64,000 nucleotides of DNA from Metabacillus niabensis (GTDB lineage Bacteria; Bacillota; Bacilli; Bacillales; Bacillaceae): contig NZ_JAIVLH010000008.1 of NCBI RefSeq assembly GCF_020524345.1, positions 149,368-213,367 on the forward strand, written 5' to 3'. Of this stretch, positions 1 through 8,368 are shown piece after piece (the stretch's first letter is position 1; every line of letters begins with the position of its first letter). The position numbers and the translations under genes were made by a program. The notes beneath the pieces were generated by a model, which saw only the letters and a program-made list of their open reading frames with translations, did no database searches and had not been told where the DNA came from.

Positions 1-609
1 TGGATAAGCACATTTAGCTAACACTTGACCGATAACTGAGTCTATTTCCCCTTCTAAAACATCTGACTTTTTTATATTCGACTCAACTTCTTGTATTTGT
101 AATAGCCTTTCTGTAAAGTTAAAGTCACTTCCAAACAAAGTCTTCTGCAAATCTTTATCTATATCTTTACTCCACTTGTAATGTTTTAATACTCCTAAGC
201 ATTTGTATGCCTCCAATAGCCATTGCCGATTAGCATTAGTAACTTTATCTGACAGAGGTTTATCTGATCCTATATAAGTCAAAATAGTATTATTCATTGA
301 GCTGTACCTCTTACGGGTTATGGAGCGTAACATTATTGTGAGTAGTGTAAATTCTTCTATACTCCAAACTTCTTCTGAATGTAATGGTAGCTTTTGATCA
401 TTAAACCTTTTTATATTTTCAAATCTGTTCATATAGTCCTTTGCTTCAACAGAAAGACCTTCGTTTGATGTAATTATGTTAATTACCGTTGAGAGCAATG
501 TTAAGCATTGATTCAACCTGCTTTCCATTAAATCAATAGCATCACTATTTTCACCGATATCTTTCAAAGTACAACTAAATAGAATATTTGTTGAGTATTT
601 CTTCTCCAT
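1..609 (-). CDS. Hypothetical protein, 3' end beyond window
   Basis: An open frame of 203 codons starts at ATG 609 and runs off the left edge without a stop. The start has a strong ribosome site (AAGGAG) a few bases upstream. The product begins MEKKYSTNILFSC and looks soluble and largely helical, with no signal peptide, membrane segment or recognised motif. It is the last visible gene of the minus-strand block that includes the DUF960, DUF1643 and RadC-like genes, but an intrinsic terminator lies directly before its start. Function is unknown. The reading frame is convincing; identity is not. Confidence 0.7.
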   Translation of the reverse strand, partial: MEKKYSTNILFSCTLKDIGENSDAIDLMESRLNQCLTLLSTVINIITSNEGLSVEAKDYMNRFENIKRFNDQKLPLHSEEVWSIEEFTLLTIMLRSITRKRYSSMNNTILTYIGSDKPLSDKVTNANRQWLLEAYKCLGVLKHYKWSKDIDKDLQKTLFGSDFNFTERLLQIQEVESNIKKSDVLEGEIDSVIGQVLAKCAYP

Positions 610-625
610 TCCCTCATCTCCTTAC

Positions 626-661
626 AAAAAAATAGGTAAGGTGGTTTTCCACCGCACCTAT
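626..661 (-). terminator. Intrinsic terminator after DUF960 gene
   Basis: On the minus strand two 6-base arms (ATAGGT/ACCTAT) and an inner GGTGG/CCACC stem with an AAAA loop are followed by a run of seven T. It ends the small-gene operon and lies only about 16 bases upstream of the next start codon at 609. Confidence 0.75.
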
Positions 662-698
662 CAACTAATTATATTATAATTGATTTAGCATTCATAAA

Positions 699-1013
699 TT
701 AATAATCGCTTGGGAACAGCATGGTTTGGTTATTAGGTTCATCAATAATCCAAATAGTAGCATCCTTAATGTTCAATTTGCCTTTTCCTATTATAAATTC
801 TTCCTTCATTGCTGGCTGCTCTTGAAAATTAATTATTCTTATATTATTACCGTTATTAACAAGTTCAAAAATCTGCAAGTAATCCATTTTATCTTTTCTC
901 TTAACTGCAATTGAGTCCAACAGCTCCCACAGTAGGACTTGTAATTCTATATTTACTTCTTCATTAATCGCTCTTGTTACATAGCGAGGTTTAAGTTGTA
1001 AAGTCATTTTCAT
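699..1013 (-). CDS. DUF960-family protein (copy 1)
   Basis: This is a 104-residue protein recognised as DUF960 by its C-terminal pattern, a TIWIIDEP segment followed by TMLFPSDY at the end. DUF960 proteins are small and uncharacterised; in staphylococci they accompany the ccr recombinase genes of SCC elements. The start overlaps the end of the upstream gene by 23 bases, so the two are probably translationally coupled. A second, divergent DUF960 gene lies at 14769-15080 on the plus strand and shares the DYLQ(I/V)F and TIW(I/V)ID motifs. Family assignment rests on motif memory and the internal paralogue. Function is unknown. Confidence 0.75.
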   Translation of the reverse strand: MKMTLQLKPRYVTRAINEEVNIELQVLLWELLDSIAVKRKDKMDYLQIFELVNNGNNIRIINFQEQPAMKEEFIIGKGKLNIKDATIWIIDEPNNQTMLFPSDY

Positions 1014-1314
1014 TTTCCCCTTCAGTTAGTAATTGTTCATACACTCGTTCCCCATCTTTTAAACAAACTAAAAAGAGTGGATTATTGGTCTTTGCTTGTA
1101 AGGCAATTCCAATAATCCACTCTGATTCTTCATTGTATATATATGTGTGCAATGAAACTGGATTAGGTAATATTTTCAACATATCCTCTGAAATTAGGTC
1201 TTCTTCTAGCTCATCATGATAAAGATGTACTGTTTCTTCTCCTACTGCATTTAATTCAACTGATATTCCGAATTTCTTTTCCATAAAGTCTATTAATTGC
1301 TCTATACCAAACAT
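991..1314 (-). CDS. Small acidic hypothetical protein of the DUF960/DUF1643 block
   Basis: This is a 107-residue, strongly acidic protein (MFGIEQLIDFMEKKFGI start) with a clear AAAGGAG ribosome site before ATG 1314. It lies between the DUF1643 and DUF960 genes and overlaps the latter. In SCC elements the equivalent neighbourhood often holds SAUGI (DUF950), a small acidic inhibitor of uracil-DNA glycosylase. Size, charge and a faint likeness near the C-terminus would fit, but the similarity is too weak to assign. The frame is sound; the function is a guess from context. Confidence 0.65.
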   Translation of the reverse strand: MFGIEQLIDFMEKKFGISVELNAVGEETVHLYHDELEEDLISEDMLKILPNPVSLHTYIYNEESEWIIGIALQAKTNNPLFLVCLKDGERVYEQLLTEGENENDFTT

Positions 1315-1346
1315 GGCGTGACTCCTTTCAAATAATTACTATTAGT

Positions 1347-1856
1347 TCACATTATGGCCTTTTCGTAAGGTACTAATTTCCACTGATGCTTTACAGCCGG
1401 ATACAGAGGGTGAAAACCTTTTCGACCAAAATTCGCTTCTATTTGAAGGATGTTTACCTTTTTGTCTAACAACATTGCTAAAATCATTTTTAAGCGTTCA
1501 ATAGCCTTCTTGTTTGACTCTACACCTTTTCCGACTGCAATAATAACATCATCTACTCTTGGGATAGCTTCTTGAATACATTTCAAGTTTTCAATAACAG
1601 AATTTTTCGTTTCTTCTCCTTCAAGAGATGGAAATAGATTAACGATATCTACAACACCGTATTCCAATTTAGAAAGGTTATTTATGACGTACATTGTTGT
1701 TTGGTCTTGCATAATTTCATCTGCCTGACCTGCAACTTTCATAATAACAAGAGCCTTTTTCCGGTTCTTGTCCCACTCTTTCCTTATAAGATACTTGTTT
1801 TTCATTTCGTTATCATAAATGACTTCTGTTTTTATCGTGCTTTTTGTAGTTTTCAC
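1347..1856 (-). CDS. DUF1643-family protein
   Basis: This is a 169-residue protein starting at GTG 1856 with AAAGGAG upstream. It has the features of DUF1643: an N-terminal RKEWD segment, a central DIVNLFPSLE segment where other members have NLFP, a VDDVIIAVGKG strand, and a C-terminal HPLYP motif. DUF1643 proteins are uncharacterised and are common in SCC elements, phages and plasmids. The gene sits 12 bases downstream of the RadC-like gene and 32 bases upstream of the acidic protein, so one operon is likely. Confidence 0.8.
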   Translation of the reverse strand: MKTTKSTIKTEVIYDNEMKNKYLIRKEWDKNRKKALVIMKVAGQADEIMQDQTTMYVINNLSKLEYGVVDIVNLFPSLEGEETKNSVIENLKCIQEAIPRVDDVIIAVGKGVESNKKAIERLKMILAMLLDKKVNILQIEANFGRKGFHPLYPAVKHQWKLVPYEKAIM

Positions 1857-1868
1857 TTTTTTCTCCTT

Positions 1869-2333
1869 TCAGATATGTCCCGTTTCTTTAAGAGATACAT
1901 ATTTTTCAGCACAAACAATAAGATGGTCTAATATATCTATCCCAATAATTTTCCCCGCTTCGACCAACCTTTTAGTGACTTCTATATCCTCTCTACTTGG
2001 AGTGGGATCATTACTGGGATGATTATGTCCAACAATTATTGAGGCAGCATTACTTAAAATAGCTGACTTCATAACCTCCCTAGGATGAACTATACTTGAA
2101 TTTAAGCTACCAATATGACAGACATTTATTGAAGTTGGCTGATTTTTTGTATCAAGTGAAACAACAATGAAGTATTCCCGGTCTGCATCGGATAAAAATT
2201 GTTTCAATAGTTTGTATCCATCCTCTGGAGATCGTATTGCTCTCTCTTTATATAGCAAACTAGATTCCTTTACAAGTTTAAGACTTACAATGTTAACACG
2301 TTTTGCTGGACTTTTTTGATTACAAGTTTTCAT
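1869..2333 (-). CDS. RadC-like JAMM/MPN+ protein
   Basis: This is a 154-residue protein with a complete JAMM metal-binding signature: HNH, seven residues, then S-x-x-D (GHNHPSNDPTPSRED), with an upstream Glu in HPREVMKSA. The usual N-terminal helix-hairpin-helix part of full-length RadC is missing, as in the short RadC proteins of mobile elements. The start at 2333 is chosen because GGAGGAG precedes it at the right distance; an in-frame ATG at 2357 lacks this. RadC proteins are often called DNA repair proteins, but their real function is not established. It is the second gene of a minus-strand block running to 699. Confidence 0.85.
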   Translation of the reverse strand: MKTCNQKSPAKRVNIVSLKLVKESSLLYKERAIRSPEDGYKLLKQFLSDADREYFIVVSLDTKNQPTSINVCHIGSLNSSIVHPREVMKSAILSNAASIIVGHNHPSNDPTPSREDIEVTKRLVEAGKIIGIDILDHLIVCAEKYVSLKETGHI

Positions 2334-2441
2334 AAAGCTCCTCCTAATTATCTTCAATCTCTTTGATTGAATTTATTTTATTAACTACTTATATAATATA
2401 TATCTAAAATATCGTTTATTTCGCTATGTATAGTAAGGAAT

Positions 2442-2756
2442 TTAATTGAGTGATTCATTAGTAACTTTTCCTATGAACCTCATAAAATCCTCATCATTAA
2501 ATGCAGCGAAAGTCTTTATGAAATATTCCATTTCAACCATTGCTGAAAATGATTTAACCGTCAGTAATTTTTCTATGTGATAGTTTAAATCATCGTATAA
2601 TTTAAGTTGATATATTTGAAGATTAAATGAATCAAACTTACTACTTAAAACCAACATTGCTAACTCAGGTTCTAACGGATGTATCAACAATCCTTCGAAA
2701 TTGAATTGTTCCAGTAATTCATTTGCAATTATTACTCTTATATTTTCGACACTCAT
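2442..2756 (-). CDS. Hypothetical protein, first gene of the minus-strand block
   Basis: This is a 104-residue protein preceded by a good AGGAGGGA ribosome site. It has an IANELLEQFNFEG start and a helical C-terminal half rich in Phe and acidic residues. No family is recognised. It lies about 110 bases upstream of the RadC-like gene on the same strand and probably shares the promoter in the AT-rich stretch right of 2760. Position and size are compatible with a small regulatory or anti-restriction protein, but no motif supports either. Confidence 0.6.
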   Translation of the reverse strand: MSVENIRVIIANELLEQFNFEGLLIHPLEPELAMLVLSSKFDSFNLQIYQLKLYDDLNYHIEKLLTVKSFSAMVEMEYFIKTFAAFNDEDFMRFIGKVTNESLN

Positions 2757-3403
2757 TAAATATCCCTCCTATTATCCTAAACATAAACTAACACAAACAT
2801 GGTAAAAAATTACTATATTTTACGAAAAAATGGTTTATAATTAACAATGTATACAAAAATTTACAAAACTTAGTGATTATAATCTTCTAATACATGTGAC
2901 CGCTTGAAAGAGATGATACAGTTTTTACTTGATAAAATTGAGACACTTTTTCCAATTTGAAGTTGCATTTTCTACAGTAGTCTCTTGGCTTGCCGTTTCT
3001 AGTAATTAGTTAATGTAAGTTTTAGCACTATAATTATGAATTGTTACTCTTAAGTTAATATATATAAGCTAATATTTATGCATATCTGTAAATTTATGCT
3101 TGCTGCACTACCGGAGCAGCATTCCTGTAATAAGTGAACCTTGCTTATAGTAGAAAAGGAGCAGGTTAATACAATAAGGCAGGAATTTTAAAGTTATTGC
3201 AAAACCATCTCGCTTTTTAGGCACTTCTCTGTAGTAAACAAACACACTTTGCCGCATCACTACGAACAAAATAACTACGGAAATAAAGTTAATCTTGGAA
3301 TATACTATTATAAGTAGGTCAATAGGTTAACAACGTCAATCTATCTTAAAATTCAGAGATTTTTAGAATGAACAATATGAAACTGTCATAGGAGAATCCT
3401 AAA
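2757..3403. other. Long non-coding stretch with degenerate sequence
   Basis: There are about 650 bases without a credible gene. It is AT-rich and should hold the promoters of the divergent genes at 2756 and 3404. A short hairpin (GCTGC/GCAGC arms, about 3102-3120) and several stop-rich fragments resemble a decayed insertion or old coding region, but no open frame, terminal repeats or transposase remnant can be traced. Confidence 0.4.
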
Positions 3404-4309
3404 ATGAAAACGAAAATGAACTATATAATCTTACTTTTAACGACCATAATCATGGTTGGTTGTACCAACCATGAAGATACAACCACTAAAGATGTAGAAA
3501 CTATCAATACGGTTGTGGATGAACCAGTATCAGAGAAATCAGAAGCAGGAGAAACATCAACCCAATCAAATGATGAACGGTTCGCAGGATACAAACTCAT
3601 GGAAGTAGATGGAGGTGATTTGTCTGGAAATCGTGAACCGAACATCGTCGTTGACATTGGTTACGGAGATCGTGAATATTGGGCATTTACTAATGAATAC
3701 GGACAATTAGTACGTGTCATTGCTGACGAAATCATTCTACAAGATGACAGTAACGAACCTGTATTATCTTCTGGCCGATACTATTCGGATGAGGCAAAGG
3801 TTCCTGGCGTTGAAAGGGACGATTTAGATGAAGGACATATCATTGCTGATTCTCTCGGAGGAGTATCGAATGCTTATAATATTACCCCACAAGATAGTAC
3901 GCTCAACCGACATGGTGACCAAGCCTATTTAGAAGATTCGATCCGCAAGGCAGATGGGACCACTAATTTTGAAGCGATTATCACCTATCCGGATACGGAA
4001 ACGCAGATTCCTTCCAGTTATCAGTATACCTATACAATAAACGGAAATGTCATTACGGATTCATTTTACAATGTGAACCCGGATGAAGTAAACGAATCAC
4101 TTGGACTAACCGGAAATAAGGACTCCGAGTCCGAACCAGCAAGTTCTTCCACAAATGAAGGGGATCTTTCTAGTGTTGATACAAACGGTAATGGACAGGT
4201 GACAATCGCAGAAGCAAAAGCAGCAGGTTTCAGTATGCCAATAACTAGTGATCATTGGTTGTACAAATATATGAGAGATAATGATAACGACGGTATGGTA
4301 GGCGAGTAA
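3404..4309 (+). CDS. Lipoprotein DNA/RNA non-specific endonuclease with excalibur-like tail
   Basis: The 301-residue product begins with a lipoprotein signal: basic start, hydrophobic stretch, and lipobox IMVGC with Cys at residue 20. A low-complexity Thr/Glu/Ser linker follows. The middle carries a DNA/RNA non-specific endonuclease signature: DEGHIIADSLGG with the catalytic His, then NAYNITPQDSTLNR with the metal-binding Asn. The C-terminal 50 residues end in a calcium-binding DNDNDG loop typical of the excalibur domain. It is expected to be a membrane-anchored, outward-facing nuclease that degrades external DNA or RNA. The ribosome site TAGGAG precedes ATG 3404. It stands alone, followed by its own terminator. 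Confidence 0.85.
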   Translation: MKTKMNYIILLLTTIIMVGCTNHEDTTTKDVETINTVVDEPVSEKSEAGETSTQSNDERFAGYKLMEVDGGDLSGNREPNIVVDIGYGDREYWAFTNEYGQLVRVIADEIILQDDSNEPVLSSGRYYSDEAKVPGVERDDLDEGHIIADSLGGVSNAYNITPQDSTLNRHGDQAYLEDSIRKADGTTNFEAIITYPDTETQIPSSYQYTYTINGNVITDSFYNVNPDEVNESLGLTGNKDSESEPASSSTNEGDLSSVDTNGNGQVTIAEAKAAGFSMPITSDHWLYKYMRDNDNDGMVGE

Positions 4310-4360
4310 GCCACTAGAACCCTTAGGTATTATGATTAAATGTACATAAAGTAACGGATC

Positions 4361-4392
4361 TAGCTGCCATGGGGCAGCTTCTTCTATTTCAT
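4361..4392 (+). terminator. Terminator after nuclease lipoprotein
   Basis: A short GC-rich hairpin (AGCTGCC/GGCAGCT with a small loop) is followed by a pyrimidine-rich TTCTTCTATTTC tail. It lies about 50 bases beyond the stop codon at 4309. Confidence 0.55.
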
Positions 4393-4528
4393 GAAAGTGG
4401 CAGGTTTGTTTAATAAGACTTTTTTGAAGGAGTCCATCAAATGGATAAGGAAACCGTATGTTCTTAGATGATATAATTGTATAGTTAATTACTGTCTACA
4501 AAATGACAAAAATAAGAAGGGGTGCAGA

Positions 4529-5281
4529 ATGAGTAAGAATCAAGAATACCAAGATAACATAGAGCAAAGATGCTTGGATTTAGTAAAAAACAAAATAAAT
4601 AAAAAAGATTGTTTTGGTATGTCAAATCAACAGTATATTGAATTACAAAAATGGTTAAAAGATGCTAAGCCTAATCAGAATAGTAATGAATTTCCAGATT
4701 TTATATTTGAAGATGGCTTTATAGAACATTTTGCAGTTACTTCATCATCAGAGGGAAGAAAAGGGGCAAAACAGAAGAAAGAATCTTTGTTCTTAAAAAG
4801 GAAGAGTGAAACTACTTTTTTAAGTAATCTTGATAGTAGCGGAGTGGATACGCTAGTAAGCAAATCATTTTCTCGCCCATTTGAACAACACACACATCTT
4901 AATATTGTAAATTCAATAAAGAAAAATTGGCTAAAACATATAAAAAGTTATGAGAAAAAAATGTCTCCATCTAAACATGGTATTTTTCTACTTGATTATA
5001 TAGATTTTAATATTCACACTGCAATTAGCAGAGAAAATGAGCCAGCAGAAATTTTTAAGTCATATAGAATAAGTGCAGACAAGAATTTATTAGAGTGGAT
5101 ACATACATTTAAATTAAAAATTGAATATCTAATCTTGAGTAACCCTTTCTCTATTGAAGTAATAAGAATAGACCAAATACTCAATATTATAGAGAGCATT
5201 CCCAGAGTTACATATGCACCTATTATAGGAATGGAATCTCATAAATATATAGGCTATAAAAGGAAGAAAAGAGATACTTAG
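4529..5281 (+). CDS. Hypothetical protein, possible PD-(D/E)XK-type fold
   Basis: This is a 250-residue soluble protein with a strong AAGGGG ribosome site. No named family is recognised with confidence. Residues 55-85 read FPDFIFEDGFIEHFAVTSS followed by a lysine-rich stretch; a PD...E-x-F-x-V-T pattern of this kind occurs in PD-(D/E)XK nuclease-like folds. The rest is mixed helix and strand, with a conserved-looking DYIDFNIH segment in the middle. It lies between the nuclease lipoprotein and the integrase on the same strand, in the mobile part of the window. A nuclease or restriction-type role is an inference only. Confidence 0.6.
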   Translation: MSKNQEYQDNIEQRCLDLVKNKINKKDCFGMSNQQYIELQKWLKDAKPNQNSNEFPDFIFEDGFIEHFAVTSSSEGRKGAKQKKESLFLKRKSETTFLSNLDSSGVDTLVSKSFSRPFEQHTHLNIVNSIKKNWLKHIKSYEKKMSPSKHGIFLLDYIDFNIHTAISRENEPAEIFKSYRISADKNLLEWIHTFKLKIEYLILSNPFSIEVIRIDQILNIIESIPRVTYAPIIGMESHKYIGYKRKKRDT

Positions 5282-5484
5282 TAATATAAGGCAGTATTTG
5301 TGTACTTAAGGCAAGTGGAGAATTCTATTAAGTAAATTCCATTTTGTGGAGTTAAATCAATATAATTTTAGCTTCAGATATGTCGTGCTTTTCTTATATT
5401 AATATATCTCATTTAACTTCAAAAATGAGGTTTGTGAAACAATGTACTCAAACTATAAGGGCTTTAGTAAAGCAAAGGAAGAAT

Positions 5485-5543
5485 AAAAAAAGAGCTAAAT
5501 ATGCAAATTTTTATACATTACTAGTATTTTTCAGCTCTTTTTA
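5485..5543. terminator. Possible bidirectional terminator
   Basis: AAAAAGAGCT and AGCTCTTTTT form a perfect 10-base inverted repeat around a 36-base AT-rich loop. It could terminate transcription from the gene ending at 5281 and from the opposite side. The long loop lowers confidence. Confidence 0.4.
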
Positions 5544-5598
5544 TGATAAAACATACTTCCATAAAATAGCTTTTATTAATCAAAAGAACACATTGTTT

Positions 5599-5712
5599 TT
5601 AATCTAATTTCCAATTAGCTGCGTCAATTAAATGAGCAAAAACTGTTTCATTTTGCATGACGGTCACAACATAGTTGGAACCATTAGAAAAATGAATTTC
5701 TGATAGGGAAAT
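5599..5712 (-). pseudogene. C-terminal remnant of a protein-coding gene
   Basis: Reading the minus strand gives about 35 codons of protein-like sequence ending FAHLIDAANWKLD and a TAA stop. There is a stop (TGA) just upstream and no start codon or ribosome site. It looks like the tail of a gene whose body has been lost. It lies directly in front of the integrase start, so it may have been cut by integration or deletion. The parent family is not recognised. Confidence 0.4.
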
Positions 5713-5754
5713 TCAAAAATTTTACAACTTAACTCTCAATAGAGGTGATATATT

Positions 5755-6858
5755 GTGGCAAGTATACAAAAGAGGGGTAAAACATATCAGTACACTGTTA
5801 GTTACATGGAAAATGGTAAAGCAAAACAAATTAGAAAAGGTGGATTTCGCACAAAAAAAGAAGCAAAAATAGCCGCTGCTGCTATAGAAGTACATTTAAG
5901 TAAAGGGGTGATTCCACATTTAAAACCTGTTCCTTTTGATGAATATTTTGATAAATGGGTAAAACTATATAAATCTCATTTAAGCCAAACAACCCAACAA
6001 CATTACATGTATACGTCTAAGGCAATTAAGATTCATTTCGGAAGTAAATCATTGCAAGAGATAAAAAGACACGATTATCAATTTTTTTTAAATGAGTACG
6101 GTTCTAACAAGGCAAAGGAAACCGTTGAAAAATTAAATGCACATATCCGTGCCTGTGTAAAAGATGCAATTGAAGAACAAATTATACAATATGATTTTAC
6201 AAGAAAGGCAGTACTGACTTGGAGCACACCTGCTAAAAAATCCACTGATAAATATTTAAATTACAAAGAAAGTGAAATTTTATTAAAAGAAATATGGAAG
6301 GAAATTAATAATAGTTTGTGCTATTCCTTGTTACTGTTAGCATTAACATCAGGAATGCGTTTTGCAGAGATAGTAGGGTTAACCAGAAGTGATTTCGACT
6401 TTGTAAATCAAACTATTTCAATTAATAAAACCTGGGGATACATGAAGCGAAACCCTGAAGGATTTGGATTAACTAAAAATGAATATTCCAATAGAACGAT
6501 TAAAATGGACACAAAAACAATGTCTCATTTTGAAAATTTATTTGATTCCACATTACCCAATTTACATCAATTAGTTTTTTATAGTCCTAAATCAAAATAC
6601 AAGGTAATAAGTAATACTACTGCTAATAAACAATTAAAAAAAACATTAGCACAACTAGGTTTAGAACCAATTACTGTTCATGGATTAAGGCATACCCATG
6701 TGAGTACACTACTTTATAAGAAGGTATCCATTTATTATGTGAGTGAACGTTTAGGTCATAGCAATATAGAGACAACATTAAATGAATACTCACATCTCGT
6801 TAAGGAATTAAGGGAAGAAGATGAGAAAAAAACTATAGATATATTTAATAATATCTAA
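5755..6858 (+). CDS. Tyrosine recombinase (phage/ICE-type integrase)
   Basis: This is a 367-residue integrase of the usual length for phage and ICE enzymes. The N-terminus (residues 1-45) resembles the AP2-like arm-binding domain of this family. Residues about 60-145 form the SAM-like core-binding domain. The catalytic domain has Arg202 (SGMRFAE), the HGLRH box with His309 and Arg312, His335 (LGHSN) and nucleophile Tyr345 (NEYSH), so it appears intact. GTG 5755 follows an AGAGGTGAT ribosome site. No excisionase gene or obvious attachment repeats are visible next to it. It could mobilise part of the island, or be left over from an independent insertion. Confidence 0.92.
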   Translation: MASIQKRGKTYQYTVSYMENGKAKQIRKGGFRTKKEAKIAAAAIEVHLSKGVIPHLKPVPFDEYFDKWVKLYKSHLSQTTQQHYMYTSKAIKIHFGSKSLQEIKRHDYQFFLNEYGSNKAKETVEKLNAHIRACVKDAIEEQIIQYDFTRKAVLTWSTPAKKSTDKYLNYKESEILLKEIWKEINNSLCYSLLLLALTSGMRFAEIVGLTRSDFDFVNQTISINKTWGYMKRNPEGFGLTKNEYSNRTIKMDTKTMSHFENLFDSTLPNLHQLVFYSPKSKYKVISNTTANKQLKKTLAQLGLEPITVHGLRHTHVSTLLYKKVSIYYVSERLGHSNIETTLNEYSHLVKELREEDEKKTIDIFNNI

Positions 6859-6906
6859 AAACTAGGCTTGAAATAGGCATTCTTCTTACTCTCACATTCC
6901 TTTGAT

Positions 6907-7104
6907 TTACTCTTTCTCTATTTTTCTAACTTTATTTAGACTTCTCATTCCAGAATCATAAGGTTGACTGTAGTAAATCTCACCACATTTTACACATTGG
7001 ACATCACAAATGCGATTATATATTAATTGTTGGGGTTTTTCTAAAGATTTGGATGGTTCTTCAATTCTGATTACATCTAGAATTCCTCCGCACTTACAAA
7101 CCAT
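6907..7104 (-). CDS. Small zinc-ribbon-like protein
   Basis: This is a 65-residue protein starting at ATG 7104, preceded by GGAG at good distance; an upstream TTG at 7143 lacks a ribosome site. It begins MVCKCGGIL and has a second pair CVKCGE, giving a CxC...CxxC arrangement likely to bind zinc. The tail is basic. It is the second of two small genes, about 45 bases after its neighbour on the same strand. Function is unknown; a nucleic-acid or protein adaptor would fit. Confidence 0.6.
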   Translation of the reverse strand: MVCKCGGILDVIRIEEPSKSLEKPQQLIYNRICDVQCVKCGEIYYSQPYDSGMRSLNKVRKIEKE

Positions 7105-7149
7105 CTTTCCACTCCGTTCTTTGTTAATCAATTTTGAGCACAAATTTAT

Positions 7150-7437
7150 TTACTTTAGATATTCTTTTATTGATACATTCTCAATTTTGGAAGTTTGGCA
7201 TAATAAATTCCAATAAAAATCATCAGTGATGTTACTTTTACTGTACAGATATAGTATATCCGCCTTAACTAATTCTTTAGTTATCATAATCATGAGATTA
7301 TCATAGCTATTGATTTGATCTACAATTAATGCAGCAAGTTCCCAATCTTCCTTCTCAAACTCTTCTTTCATCCTATTCAATACTTCTTTTGTGTTTAAAT
7401 TTTCCTGTTCTTGATAATAAACTAAGGCTAACTTCAA
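7150..7437 (-). CDS. Hypothetical small helical protein
   Basis: This is a protein of about 95 residues with high Glu, Lys and Leu content, predicted largely helical. The start is most likely TTG 7437, because GGTGAT lies five bases upstream; GTG 7446 and TTG 7449 are possible alternatives. No family is recognised. It sits between the integrase and the HNH gene and forms a small minus-strand pair with the zinc-ribbon gene. The terminator after the HNH gene separates it from the defence operon. Confidence 0.5.
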   Translation of the reverse strand: MKLALVYYQEQENLNTKEVLNRMKEEFEKEDWELAALIVDQINSYDNLMIMITKELVKADILYLYSKSNITDDFYWNLLCQTSKIENVSIKEYLK

Positions 7438-7504
7438 AACGATCACCAAATTCTAAAATATATTTACTTCAGTTTATGTAGCTTACCAATTGCTATAAAG
7501 AAAT

Positions 7505-7536
7505 AAAGAAAAAAGGGCCGTTTCTTTAGCCCTTAC
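7505..7536 (-). terminator. Terminator of the MORC/SNF2/HNH operon
   Basis: On the minus strand AAGGGC and GCCCTT arms around a short loop are followed by six T. The hairpin overlaps the stop codon of the HNH gene. Confidence 0.7.
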
Positions 7537-8368
7537 CAACCTTCATATTTGATGAAATGATACTTTTAAGTTCTTCTATCAAATAAGGGGGGGTCCTTTT
7601 GTGTAGCATTGCATGACAATTAGGGCATACAGGTACCAGATCTTTCTCAAGGTTTATTTTATAATCTGGACTTAATTCCGATACTGGTGTTATATGGTGA
7701 ACATGAATAAAACCTTTACCTAAAGATCCATACATTTGTATGAAATCAAAATCACATACTTTACAAATACACCCATGGATTTTTATGCAAGCCTGCCTAT
7801 TAAATTGACTTCTTTCATACCGATTCATTTCTATACGGGTTACTGCACCCTCAGGAAGCCCCACTGTACTTTCATCAATTGACACTTCTTCTAAAGGAAG
7901 AAGTGTCAAAACTAGTCCAAGTATCGCATCTGATATATCTAAAATAACATTTTTAAATTCTGTAATATCTAACTCATCAACAATAATTGGTGCTTTAGAA
8001 AGTCTTAAATAAAGTTGTGTCCAACTTCCACTCCATTTATTTATATCTACTGGATTAACTTCTTCACCATTTACTTCCATGGATAATTCATGTAAACATC
8101 TTTGAGCAAGAAGTTTGAAAATGTTCTTTTTATATGTTTCAGAAGTACCCATTATTTTAAGGAGACCAGCAGAAAAATTATCTGGAATAAATTCCGCTGA
8201 TAGATTTCTCCATTCTAACGTTACTTTGATTATGAATCCAACTCCATATTCAATATCTGTTGGCCTAAACTCAATTCTGTCAGAAAAAGAAGAACCCTTC
8301 AAATTAACTCCATATTTTTCTGCAAGTTCTTCTGTTAATTTATTAACATCAATTTGTTTCATTATCAT
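7526..8368 (-). CDS. HNH endonuclease of the MORC-linked system
   Basis: This is a 280-residue protein. The C-terminal 90 residues form a McrA-type HNH domain: CKVC (202-205), catalytic VHHITPVSE (His224/His225), then a second metal or structural pair CPNCHAMLH (Cys248, Cys251, His256). The first 190 residues are an uncharacterised domain, probably for target or partner recognition. The start overlaps the end of the MORC-like ATPase gene by 20 bases, so translation is coupled and the two proteins probably act together. It is the last gene of the operon and the likely DNA-cutting component. Either ATG 8368 or ATG 8362 may be used. Confidence 0.88.
   Translation of the reverse strand: MIMKQIDVNKLTEELAEKYGVNLKGSSFSDRIEFRPTDIEYGVGFIIKVTLEWRNLSAEFIPDNFSAGLLKIMGTSETYKKNIFKLLAQRCLHELSMEVNGEEVNPVDINKWSGSWTQLYLRLSKAPIIVDELDITEFKNVILDISDAILGLVLTLLPLEEVSIDESTVGLPEGAVTRIEMNRYERSQFNRQACIKIHGCICKVCDFDFIQMYGSLGKGFIHVHHITPVSELSPDYKINLEKDLVPVCPNCHAMLHKRTPPYLIEELKSIISSNMKVGKG

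Noticed and set aside
2757..3403. Insertion-sequence remnant in the long gap
   Set aside because: No transposase fragment or terminal repeats could be traced; only degenerate sequence is visible.
5380..5607. 75-residue plus-strand frame between the unknown gene and the integrase
   Set aside because: Poor start, odd composition, and it runs through a hairpin and the opposite-strand gene remnant.
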